Origin: Apostichopus japonicus
Lineage: Eukaryota > Echinodermata > Holothuroidea > Aspidochirotida > Stichopodidae
Length of the DNA stretch: 64,000 nucleotides
NCBI RefSeq assembly: GCF_037975245.1
Contig: NC_092562.1
Coordinates: 17,311,521-17,375,520 of the forward strand
Direction of reading: 5' to 3'
Shown: positions 43,001-54,555 of the stretch, in pieces
Layout: every line of letters begins with the position of its first letter
Position numbering within the stretch: position 1 is the stretch's first letter
Position numbers and translations under genes: made by a program
Notes under the pieces: model-generated
The model's input: only the letters and a program-made list of their open reading frames with translations
What the model was told of the DNA's origin: nothing
Database searches by the model: none

Positions 43001-46000
43001 TTCGAACCAGGGATGCAAAAGAGAGTCTCGATCATCAGCTCGTACAGTGCGCCAAGCCATCGCGCCACTGTTTGGACTGAGATATTAGGTGGATTAACTA
43101 ATACTTACAGCTCCCCGTGTAGGCACTTGCTGTAAAAGATCGGCAAAAGACGTCATCACCCGGGGTTCGAACCAGGGATGCAAAAGAGAGTCTCGATCAT
43201 CAGCTCGTACAGTGCGCCAAGCCATCGCGCCACTGTTTGGACTGAGATATTAGGTGGATTAACTAATACTTACAGCTCCCCGTGTAGGCACTTGCTGTAA
43301 AAGATCGGCAAAAGACGTCATCACCCGGGGTTCGAACCAGGGATGCAAAAGAGAGTCTCGATCATCAGCTCGTACAGTGCGCCAAGCCATCGCGCCACTG
43401 TTTGGACTGAGATATTAGGTGGATTAACTAATACTTACAGCTCCCCGTGTAGGCACTTGCTGTAAAAGATCGGCAAAAGACGTCATCACCCGGGGTTCGA
43501 ACCAGGGATGCAAAAGAGAGTCTCGATCATCAGCTCGTACAGTGCGCCAAGCCATCGCGCCACTGTTTGGACTGAGATATTAGGTGGATTAACTAATACT
43601 TACAGCTCCCCGTGTAGGCACTTGCTGTAAAAGATCGGCAAAAGACGTCATCACCCGGGGTTCGAACCAGGGATGCAAAAGAGAGTCTCGATCATCAGCT
43701 CGTACAGTGCGCCAAGCCATCGCGCCACTGTTTGGACTGAGATATTAGGTGGATTAACTAATACTTACAGCTCCCCGTGTAGGCACTTGCTGTAAAAGAT
43801 CGGCAAAAGACGTCATCACCCGGGGTTCGAACCAGGGATGCAAAAGAGAGTCTCGATCATCAGCTCGTACAGTGCGCCAAGCCATCGCGCCACTGTTTGG
43901 ACTGAGATATTAGGTGGATTAACTAATACTTACAGCTCCCCGTGTAGGCACTTGCTGTAAAAGATCGGCAAAAGACGTCATCACCCGGGGTTCGAACCAG
44001 GGATGCAAAAGAGAGTCTCGATCATCAGCTCGTACAGTGCGCCAAGCCATCGCGCCACTGTTTGGACTGAGATATTAGGTGGATTAACTAATACTTACAG
44101 CTCCCCGTGTAGGCACTTGCTGTAAAAGATCGGCAAAAGACGTCATCACCCGGGGTTCGAACCAGGGATGCAAAAGAGAGTCTCGATCATCAGCTCGTAC
44201 AGTGCGCCAAGCCATCGCGCCACTGTTTGGACTGAGATATTAGGTGGATTAACTAATACTTACAGCTCCCCGTGTAGGCACTTGCTGTAAAAGATCGGCA
44301 AAAGACGTCATCACCCGGGGTTCGAACCAGGGATGCAAAAGAGAGTCTCGATCATCAGCTCGTACAGTGCGCCAAGCCATCGCGCCACTGTTTGGACTGA
44401 GATATTAGGTGGATTAACTAATACTTACAGCTCCCCGTGTAGGCACTTGCTGTAAAAGATCGGCAAAAGACGTCATCACCCGGGGTTCGAACCAGGGATG
44501 CAAAAGAGAGTCTCGATCATCAGCTCGTACAGTGCGCCAAGCCATCGCGCCACTGTTTGGACTGAGATATTAGGTGGATTAACTAATACTTACAGCTCCC
44601 CGTGTAGGCACTTGCTGTAAAAGATCGGCAAAAGACGTCATCACCCGGGGTTCGAACCAGGGATGCAAAAGAGAGTCTCGATCATCAGCTCGTACAGTGC
44701 GCCAAGCCATCGCGCCACTGTTTGGACTGAGATATTAGGTGGATTAACTAATACTTACAGCTCCCCGTGTAGGCACTTGCTGTAAAAGATCGGCAAAAGA
44801 CGTCATCACCCGGGGTTCGAACCAGGGATGCAAAAGAGAGTCTCGATCATCAGCTCGTACAGTGCGCCAAGCCATCGCGCCACTGTTTGGACTGAGATAT
44901 TAGGTGGATTAACTAATACTTACAGCTCCCCGTGTAGGCACTTGCTGTAAAAGATCGGCAAAAGACGTCATCACCCGGGGTTCGAACCAGGGATGCAAAA
45001 GAGAGTCTCGATCATCAGCTCGTACAGTGCGCCAAGCCATCGCGCCACTGTTTGGACTGAGATATTAGGTGGATTAACTAATACTTACAGCTCCCCGTGT
45101 AGGCACTTGCTGTAAAAGATCGGCAAAAGACGTCATCACCCGGGGTTCGAACCAGGGATGCAAAAGAGAGTCTCGATCATCAGCTCGTACAGTGCGCCAA
45201 GCCATCGCGCCACTGTTTGGACTGAGATATTAGGTGGATTAACTAATACTTACAGCTCCCCGTGTAGGCACTTGCTGTAAAAGATCGGCAAAAGACGTCA
45301 TCACCCGGGGTTCGAACCAGGGATGCAAAAGAGAGTCTCGATCATCAGCTCGTACAGTGCGCCAAGCCATCGCGCCACTGTTTGGACTGAGATATTAGGT
45401 GGATTAACTAATACTTACAGCTCCCCGTGTAGGCACTTGCTGTAAAAGATCGGCAAAAGACGTCATCACCCGGGGTTCGAACCAGGGATGCAAAAGAGAG
45501 TCTCGATCATCAGCTCGTACAGTGCGCCAAGCCATCGCGCCACTGTTTGGACTGAGATATTAGGTGGATTAACTAATACTTACAGCTCCCCGTGTAGGCA
45601 CTTGCTGTAAAAGATCGGCAAAAGACGTCATCACCCGGGGTTCGAACCAGGGATGCAAAAGAGAGTCTCGATCATCAGCTCGTACAGTGCGCCAAGCCAT
45701 CGCGCCACTGTTTGGACTGAGATATTAGGTGGATTAACTAATACTTACAGCTCCCCGTGTAGGCACTTGCTGTAAAAGATCGGCAAAAGACGTCATCACC
45801 CGGGGTTCGAACCAGGGATGCAAAAGAGAGTCTCGATCATCAGCTCGTACAGTGCGCCAAGCCATCGCGCCACTGTTTGGACTGAGATATTAGGTGGATT
45901 AACTAATACTTACAGCTCCCCGTGTAGGCACTTGCTGTAAAAGATCGGCAAAAGACGTCATCACCCGGGGTTCGAACCAGGGATGCAAAAGAGAGTCTCG

Positions 46001-49000
46001 ATCATCAGCTCGTACAGTGCGCCAAGCCATCGCGCCACTGTTTGGACTGAGATATTAGGTGGATTAACTAATACTTACAGCTCCCCGTGTAGGCACTTGC
46101 TGTAAAAGATCGGCAAAAGACGTCATCACCCGGGGTTCGAACCAGGGATGCAAAAGAGAGTCTCGATCATCAGCTCGTACAGTGCGCCAAGCCATCGCGC
46201 CACTGTTTGGACTGAGATATTAGGTGGATTAACTAATACTTACAGCTCCCCGTGTAGGCACTTGCTGTAAAAGATCGGCAAAAGACGTCATCACCCGGGG
46301 TTCGAACCAGGGATGCAAAAGAGAGTCTCGATCATCAGCTCGTACAGTGCGCCAAGCCATCGCGCCACTGTTTGGACTGAGATATTAGGTGGATTAACTA
46401 ATACTTACAGCTCCCCGTGTAGGCACTTGCTGTAAAAGATCGGCAAAAGACGTCATCACCCGGGGTTCGAACCAGGGATGCAAAAGAGAGTCTCGATCAT
46501 CAGCTCGTACAGTGCGCCAAGCCATCGCGCCACTGTTTGGACTGAGATATTAGGTGGATTAACTAATACTTACAGCTCCCCGTGTAGGCACTTGCTGTAA
46601 AAGATCGGCAAAAGACGTCATCACCCGGGGTTCGAACCAGGGATGCAAAAGAGAGTCTCGATCATCAGCTCGTACAGTGCGCCAAGCCATCGCGCCACTG
46701 TTTGGACTGAGATATTAGGTGGATTAACTAATACTTACAGCTCCCCGTGTAGGCACTTGCTGTAAAAGATCGGCAAAAGACGTCATCACCCGGGGTTCGA
46801 ACCAGGGATGCAAAAGAGAGTCTCGATCATCAGCTCGTACAGTGCGCCAAGCCATCGCGCCACTGTTTGGACTGAGATATTAGGTGGATTAACTAATACT
46901 TACAGCTCCCCGTGTAGGCACTTGCTGTAAAAGATCGGCAAAAGACGTCATCACCCGGGGTTCGAACCAGGGATGCAAAAGAGAGTCTCGATCATCAGCT
47001 CGTACAGTGCGCCAAGCCATCGCGCCACTGTTTGGACTGAGATATTAGGTGGATTAACTAATACTTACAGCTCCCCGTGTAGGCACTTGCTGTAAAAGAT
47101 CGGCAAAAGACGTCATCACCCGGGGTTCGAACCAGGGATGCAAAAGAGAGTCTCGATCATCAGCTCGTACAGTGCGCCAAGCCATCGCGCCACTGTTTGG
47201 ACTGAGATATTAGGTGGATTAACTAATACTTACAGCTCCCCGTGTAGGCACTTGCTGTAAAAGATCGGCAAAAGACGTCATCACCCGGGGTTCGAACCAG
47301 GGATGCAAAAGAGAGTCTCGATCATCAGCTCGTACAGTGCGCCAAGCCATCGCGCCACTGTTTGGACTGAGATATTAGGTGGATTAACTAATACTTACAG
47401 CTCCCCGTGTAGGCACTTGCTGTAAAAGATCGGCAAAAGACGTCATCACCCGGGGTTCGAACCAGGGATGCAAAAGAGAGTCTCGATCATCAGCTCGTAC
47501 AGTGCGCCAAGCCATCGCGCCACTGTTTGGACTGAGATATTAGGTGGATTAACTAATACTTACAGCTCCCCGTGTAGGCACTTGCTGTAAAAGATCGGCA
47601 AAAGACGTCATCACCCGGGGTTCGAACCAGGGATGCAAAAGAGAGTCTCGATCATCAGCTCGTACAGTGCGCCAAGCCATCGCGCCACTGTTTGGACTGA
47701 GATATTAGGTGGATTAACTAATACTTACAGCTCCCCGTGTAGGCACTTGCTGTAAAAGATCGGCAAAAGACGTCATCACCCGGGGTTCGAACCAGGGATG
47801 CAAAAGAGAGTCTCGATCATCAGCTCGTACAGTGCGCCAAGCCATCGCGCCACTGTTTGGACTGAGATATTAGGTGGATTAACTAATACTTACAGCTCCC
47901 CGTGTAGGCACTTGCTGTAAAAGATCGGCAAAAGACGTCATCACCCGGGGTTCGAACCAGGGATGCAAAAGAGAGTCTCGATCATCAGCTCGTACAGTGC
48001 GCCAAGCCATCGCGCCACTGTTTGGACTGAGATATTAGGTGGATTAACTAATACTTACAGCTCCCCGTGTAGGCACTTGCTGTAAAAGATCGGCAAAAGA
48101 CGTCATCACCCGGGGTTCGAACCAGGGATGCAAAAGAGAGTCTCGATCATCAGCTCGTACAGTGCGCCAAGCCATCGCGCCACTGTTTGGACTGAGATAT
48201 TAGGTGGATTAACTAATACTTACAGCTCCCCGTGTAGGCACTTGCTGTAAAAGATCGGCAAAAGACGTCATCACCCGGGGTTCGAACCAGGGATGCAAAA
48301 GAGAGTCTCGATCATCAGCTCGTACAGTGCGCCAAGCCATCGCGCCACTGTTTGGACTGAGATATTAGGTGGATTAACTAATACTTACAGCTCCCCGTGT
48401 AGGCACTTGCTGTAAAAGATCGGCAAAAGACGTCATCACCCGGGGTTCGAACCAGGGATGCAAAAGAGAGTCTCGATCATCAGCTCGTACAGTGCGCCAA
48501 GCCATCGCGCCACTGTTTGGACTGAGATATTAGGTGGATTAACTAATACTTACAGCTCCCCGTGTAGGCACTTGCTGTAAAAGATCGGCAAAAGACGTCA
48601 TCACCCGGGGTTCGAACCAGGGATGCAAAAGAGAGTCTCGATCATCAGCTCGTACAGTGCGCCAAGCCATCGCGCCACTGTTTGGACTGAGATATTAGGT
48701 GGATTAACTAATACTTACAGCTCCCCGTGTAGGCACTTGCTGTAAAAGATCGGCAAAAGACGTCATCACCCGGGGTTCGAACCAGGGATGCAAAAGAGAG
48801 TCTCGATCATCAGCTCGTACAGTGCGCCAAGCCATCGCGCCACTGTTTGGACTGAGATATTAGGTGGATTAACTAATACTTACAGCTCCCCGTGTAGGCA
48901 CTTGCTGTAAAAGATCGGCAAAAGACGTCATCACCCGGGGTTCGAACCAGGGATGCAAAAGAGAGTCTCGATCATCAGCTCGTACAGTGCGCCAAGCCAT

Positions 49001-52000
49001 CGCGCCACTGTTTGGACTGAGATATTAGGTGGATTAACTAATACTTACAGCTCCCCGTGTAGGCACTTGCTGTAAAAGATCGGCAAAAGACGTCATCACC
49101 CGGGGTTCGAACCAGGGATGCAAAAGAGAGTCTCGATCATCAGCTCGTACAGTGCGCCAAGCCATCGCGCCACTGTTTGGACTGAGATATTAGGTGGATT
49201 AACTAATACTTACAGCTCCCCGTGTAGGCACTTGCTGTAAAAGATCGGCAAAAGACGTCATCACCCGGGGTTCGAACCAGGGATGCAAAAGAGAGTCTCG
49301 ATCATCAGCTCGTACAGTGCGCCAAGCCATCGCGCCACTGTTTGGACTGAGATATTAGGTGGATTAACTAATACTTACAGCTCCCCGTGTAGGCACTTGC
49401 TGTAAAAGATCGGCAAAAGACGTCATCACCCGGGGTTCGAACCAGGGATGCAAAAGAGAGTCTCGATCATCAGCTCGTACAGTGCGCCAAGCCATCGCGC
49501 CACTGTTTGGACTGAGATATTAGGTGGATTAACTAATACTTACAGCTCCCCGTGTAGGCACTTGCTGTAAAAGATCGGCAAAAGACGTCATCACCCGGGG
49601 TTCGAACCAGGGATGCAAAAGAGAGTCTCGATCATCAGCTCGTACAGTGCGCCAAGCCATCGCGCCACTGTTTGGACTGAGATATTAGGTGGATTAACTA
49701 ATACTTACAGCTCCCCGTGTAGGCACTTGCTGTAAAAGATCGGCAAAAGACGTCATCACCCGGGGTTCGAACCAGGGATGCAAAAGAGAGTCTCGATCAT
49801 CAGCTCGTACAGTGCGCCAAGCCATCGCGCCACTGTTTGGACTGAGATATTAGGTGGATTAACTAATACTTACAGCTCCCCGTGTAGGCACTTGCTGTAA
49901 AAGATCGGCAAAAGACGTCATCACCCGGGGTTCGAACCAGGGATGCAAAAGAGAGTCTCGATCATCAGCTCGTACAGTGCGCCAAGCCATCGCGCCACTG
50001 TTTGGACTGAGATATTAGGTGGATTAACTAATACTTACAGCTCCCCGTGTAGGCACTTGCTGTAAAAGATCGGCAAAAGACGTCATCACCCGGGGTTCGA
50101 ACCAGGGATGCAAAAGAGAGTCTCGATCATCAGCTCGTACAGTGCGCCAAGCCATCGCGCCACTGTTTGGACTGAGATATTAGGTGGATTAACTAATACT
50201 TACAGCTCCCCGTGTAGGCACTTGCTGTAAAAGATCGGCAAAAGACGTCATCACCCGGGGTTCGAACCAGGGATGCAAAAGAGAGTCTCGATCATCAGCT
50301 CGTACAGTGCGCCAAGCCATCGCGCCACTGTTTGGACTGAGATATTAGGTGGATTAACTAATACTTACAGCTCCCCGTGTAGGCACTTGCTGTAAAAGAT
50401 CGGCAAAAGACGTCATCACCCGGGGTTCGAACCAGGGATGCAAAAGAGAGTCTCGATCATCAGCTCGTACAGTGCGCCAAGCCATCGCGCCACTGTTTGG
50501 ACTGAGATATTAGGTGGATTAACTAATACTTACAGCTCCCCGTGTAGGCACTTGCTGTAAAAGATCGGCAAAAGACGTCATCACCCGGGGTTCGAACCAG
50601 GGATGCAAAAGAGAGTCTCGATCATCAGCTCGTACAGTGCGCCAAGCCATCGCGCCACTGTTTGGACTGAGATATTAGGTGGATTAACTAATACTTACAG
50701 CTCCCCGTGTAGGCACTTGCTGTAAAAGATCGGCAAAAGACGTCATCACCCGGGGTTCGAACCAGGGATGCAAAAGAGAGTCTCGATCATCAGCTCGTAC
50801 AGTGCGCCAAGCCATCGCGCCACTGTTTGGACTGAGATATTAGGTGGATTAACTAATACTTACAGCTCCCCGTGTAGGCACTTGCTGTAAAAGATCGGCA
50901 AAAGACGTCATCACCCGGGGTTCGAACCAGGGATGCAAAAGAGAGTCTCGATCATCAGCTCGTACAGTGCGCCAAGCCATCGCGCCACTGTTTGGACTGA
51001 GATATTAGGTGGATTAACTAATACTTACAGCTCCCCGTGTAGGCACTTGCTGTAAAAGATCGGCAAAAGACGTCATCACCCGGGGTTCGAACCAGGGATG
51101 CAAAAGAGAGTCTCGATCATCAGCTCGTACAGTGCGCCAAGCCATCGCGCCACTGTTTGGACTGAGATATTAGGTGGATTAACTAATACTTACAGCTCCC
51201 CGTGTAGGCACTTGCTGTAAAAGATCGGCAAAAGACGTCATCACCCGGGGTTCGAACCAGGGATGCAAAAGAGAGTCTCGATCATCAGCTCGTACAGTGC
51301 GCCAAGCCATCGCGCCACTGTTTGGACTGAGATATTAGGTGGATTAACTAATACTTACAGCTCCCCGTGTAGGCACTTGCTGTAAAAGATCGGCAAAAGA
51401 CGTCATCACCCGGGGTTCGAACCAGGGATGCAAAAGAGAGTCTCGATCATCAGCTCGTACAGTGCGCCAAGCCATCGCGCCACTGTTTGGACTGAGATAT
51501 TAGGTGGATTAACTAATACTTACAGCTCCCCGTGTAGGCACTTGCTGTAAAAGATCGGCAAAAGACGTCATCACCCGGGGTTCGAACCAGGGATGCAAAA
51601 GAGAGTCTCGATCATCAGCTCGTACAGTGCGCCAAGCCATCGCGCCACTGTTTGGACTGAGATATTAGGTGGATTAACTAATACTTACAGCTCCCCGTGT
51701 AGGCACTTGCTGTAAAAGATCGGCAAAAGACGTCATCACCCGGGGTTCGAACCAGGGATGCAAAAGAGAGTCTCGATCATCAGCTCGTACAGTGCGCCAA
51801 GCCATCGCGCCACTGTTTGGACTGAGATATTAGGTGGATTAACTAATACTTACAGCTCCCCGTGTAGGCACTTGCTGTAAAAGATCGGCAAAAGACGTCA
51901 TCACCCGGGGTTCGAACCAGGGATGCAAAAGAGAGTCTCGATCATCAGCTCGTACAGTGCGCCAAGCCATCGCGCCACTGTTTGGACTGAGATATTAGGT

Positions 52001-52999
52001 GGATTAACTAATACTTACAGCTCCCCGTGTAGGCACTTGCTGTAAAAGATCGGCAAAAGACGTCATCACCCGGGGTTCGAACCAGGGATGCAAAAGAGAG
52101 TCTCGATCATCAGCTCGTACAGTGCGCCAAGCCATCGCGCCACTGTTTGGACTGAGATATTAGGTGGATTAACTAATACTTACAGCTCCCCGTGTAGGCA
52201 CTTGCTGTAAAAGATCGGCAAAAGACGTCATCACCCGGGGTTCGAACCAGGGATGCAAAAGAGAGTCTCGATCATCAGCTCGTACAGTGCGCCAAGCCAT
52301 CGCGCCACTGTTTGGACTGAGATATTAGGTGGATTAACTAATACTTACAGCTCCCCGTGTAGGCACTTGCTGTAAAAGATCGGCAAAAGACGTCATCACC
52401 CGGGGTTCGAACCAGGGATGCAAAAGAGAGTCTCGATCATCAGCTCGTACAGTGCGCCAAGCCATCGCGCCACTGTTTGGACTGAGATATTAGGTGGATT
52501 AACTAATACTTACAGCTCCCCGTGTAGGCACTTGCTGTAAAAGATCGGCAAAAGACGTCATCACCCGGGGTTCGAACCAGGGATGCAAAAGAGAGTCTCG
52601 ATCATCAGCTCGTACAGTGCGCCAAGCCATCGCGCCACTGTTTGGACTGAGATATTAGGTGGATTAACTAATACTTACAGCTCCCCGTGTAGGCACTTGC
52701 TGTAAAAGATCGGCAAAAGACGTCATCACCCGGGGTTCGAACCAGGGATGCAAAAGAGAGTCTCGATCATCAGCTCGTACAGTGCGCCAAGCCATCGCGC
52801 CACTGTTTGGACTGAGATATTAGGTGGATTAACTAATACTTACAGCTCCCCGTGTAGGCACTTGCTGTAAAAGATCGGCAAAAGACGTCATCACCCGGGG
52901 TTCGAACCAGGGATGCAAAAGAGAGTCTCGATCATCAGCTCGTACAGTGCGCCAAGCCATCGCGCCACTGTTTGGACTGAGATATTAGGTGGATTAACT
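28087..52999. repeat. Satellite array, family B, hyper-homogeneous block
   Basis: About 150 copies of exactly 165 bp with no indel visible. Reading through, the only departures seen are gaagagagtct in the first unit (about 28166) and a single t-to-a change at 38119 (cgccacagtttgg). Such uniformity over 25 kb implies very recent expansion, ongoing conversion, or consensus copying during assembly. No gene or other feature is present. Confidence 0.95.
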
Positions 53000-54348
53000 A
53001 ATACTCACAGCTCCCCGTGTAGGCACTTGCTGTAAAAGATCGGCAAAAGACGTCATCACCCGGGGTTCGAACCAGGGATGCAAAAGAGAGTCTCGATCAT
53101 CAGCTCGTACAGTGCGCCAAGCCATCGCGCCACTGTTTGGACTGAGATATTAGGTGGATTAACTAATACTCACAGCTCCCCGTGTAGGCACTTGCTGTAA
53201 AAGATCGGCAAAAGACGTCATCACCCGGGGTTCGAACCAGGGATGCAAAAGAGAGTCTCGATCATCAGCTCGTACAGTGCGCCAAGCCATCGCGCCACTG
53301 TTTGGACTGAGATATTAGGTGGATTAACTAATACTCACAGCTCCCCGTGTAGGCACTTGCTGTAAAAGATCGGCAAAAGACGTCATCACCCGGGGTTCGA
53401 ACCAGGGATGCAAAAGAGAGTCTCGATCATCAGCTCGTACAGTGCGCCAAGCCATCGCGCCACTGTTTGGACTGAGATATTAGGTGGATTAACTAATACT
53501 CACAGCTCCCCGTGTAGGCACTTGCTGTAAAAGATCGGCAAAAGACGTCATCACCCGGGGTTCGAACCAGGGATGCAAAAGAGAGTCTCGATCATCAGCT
53601 CGTACAGTGCGCCAAGCCATCGCGCCACTGTTTGGACTGAGATATTAGGTGGATTAACTAATACTCACAGCTCCCCGTGTAGGCACTTGCTGTAAAAGAT
53701 CGGCAAAAGACGTCATCACCCGGGGTTCGAACCAGGGATGCAAAAGAGAGTCTCGATCATCAGCTCGTACAGTGCGCCAAGCCATCGCGCCACTGTTTGG
53801 ACTGAGATATTAGGTGGATTAACTAATACTCACAGCTCCCCGTGTAGGCACTTGCTGTAAAAGATCGGCAAAAGACGTCATCACCCGGGGTTCGAACCAG
53901 GGATGCAAAAGAGAGTCTCGATCATCAGCTCGTACAGTGCGCCAAGCCATCGCGCCACTGTTTGGACTGAGATATTAGGTGGATTAACTAATACTCACAG
54001 CTCCCCGTGTAGGCACTTGCTGTAAAAGATCGGCAAAAGACGTCATCACCCGGGGTTCGAACCAGGGATGCAAAAGAGAGTCTCGATCATCAGCTCGTAC
54101 AGTGCGCCAAGCCATCGCGCCACTGTTTGGACTGAGATATTAGGTGGATTAACTAATACTCACAGCTCCCCGTGTAGGCACTTGCTGTAAAAGATCGGCA
54201 AAAGACGTCATCACCCGGGGTTCGAACCAGGGATGCAAAAGAGAGTCTCGATCATCAGCTCGTACAGTGCGCCAAGCCATCGCGCCACTGTTTGGACTGA
54301 GATATTAGGTGGATTAACTAATACTCACAGCTCCCCGTGTAGGCACTT
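53000..54348. repeat. Satellite array, family B, actcacag variant (left of insertion)
   Basis: Nine consecutive units carry actcacag in place of acttacag (sites from 53003 to 54323, every 165 bp). The change removes one base pair of the unit's inverted repeat (ttacagc becomes tcacagc, against gctgtaa). The same marker continues on the far side of the retrotransposon, so the block is older than, or spread together with, the insertion. Confidence 0.94.
54343..54348. repeat. Left copy of 6-bp flanking repeat gcactt (target-site duplication or microhomology)
   Basis: The sequence ggcactt ends the left satellite and gcactt recurs at 59845..59850 before gctgtaaaag. A 6-bp target-site duplication fits LINE integration. 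The element's own 5' end contains repeated ttcgcac, so the identity could in part be microhomology at the 5' junction. Confidence 0.7.
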
Positions 54349-54555
54349 CATTCATTTCATTTCATTCATTTATTTGTTTTTTCACATAAATATTACAATG
54401 TGAATGGAAGTCTTCTGAAAAGCCTATGCTGGCTTAACAAAACAGAAGACTCCCATGAAGAAAAGATAGAAAATAGTGAAAATAATGTTAATAACAATAC
54501 GTAAACGCTTCAATATGTGAATATGCTGCTATGCGACTATGCAGCTAAATCATAA
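54349..54555 (-). other. 3' UTR and 3' tail of the retrotransposon
   Basis: 207 bp after the ORF2 stop. In element sense it holds a hairpin (54406..54454), then AATAAA (plus-strand tttatt at 54369..54374), and ends in ATGAATGAAATGAAATGAATG-like short repeats directly against the satellite. A microsatellite tail of this type, instead of long poly(A), is characteristic of the CR1/L2 groups, where the 3' repeats and a stem-loop are thought to guide the reverse transcriptase to its own RNA. Confidence 0.82.
54406..54454 (-). other. 3' UTR stem-loop
   Basis: The outer arms agtcttctg (54409..54417) and cagaagact (54443..54451) pair perfectly over 9 bp, with two more G:C pairs outside a single mismatch (54406..54407 with 54453..54454). 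Inside, aagcc (54420..54424) pairs with ggctt (54431..54435) around a 6-nt loop. A nested hairpin close to the 3' end is the expected place for the RT recognition element of CR1/L2-type LINEs. Function is inferred. Confidence 0.75.

Noticed and set aside
1-54348. CRISPR array
   Set aside because: The whole 165-bp unit repeats without unique spacers, and there are no cas genes; LINE content shows a eukaryotic genome.
1-54348. Cluster of true tRNA genes or 5S rRNA genes
   Set aside because: A-like and B boxes are present but no anticodon arm or acceptor stem folds, and TTTT lies between the boxes. The 5S internal control region is not seen.
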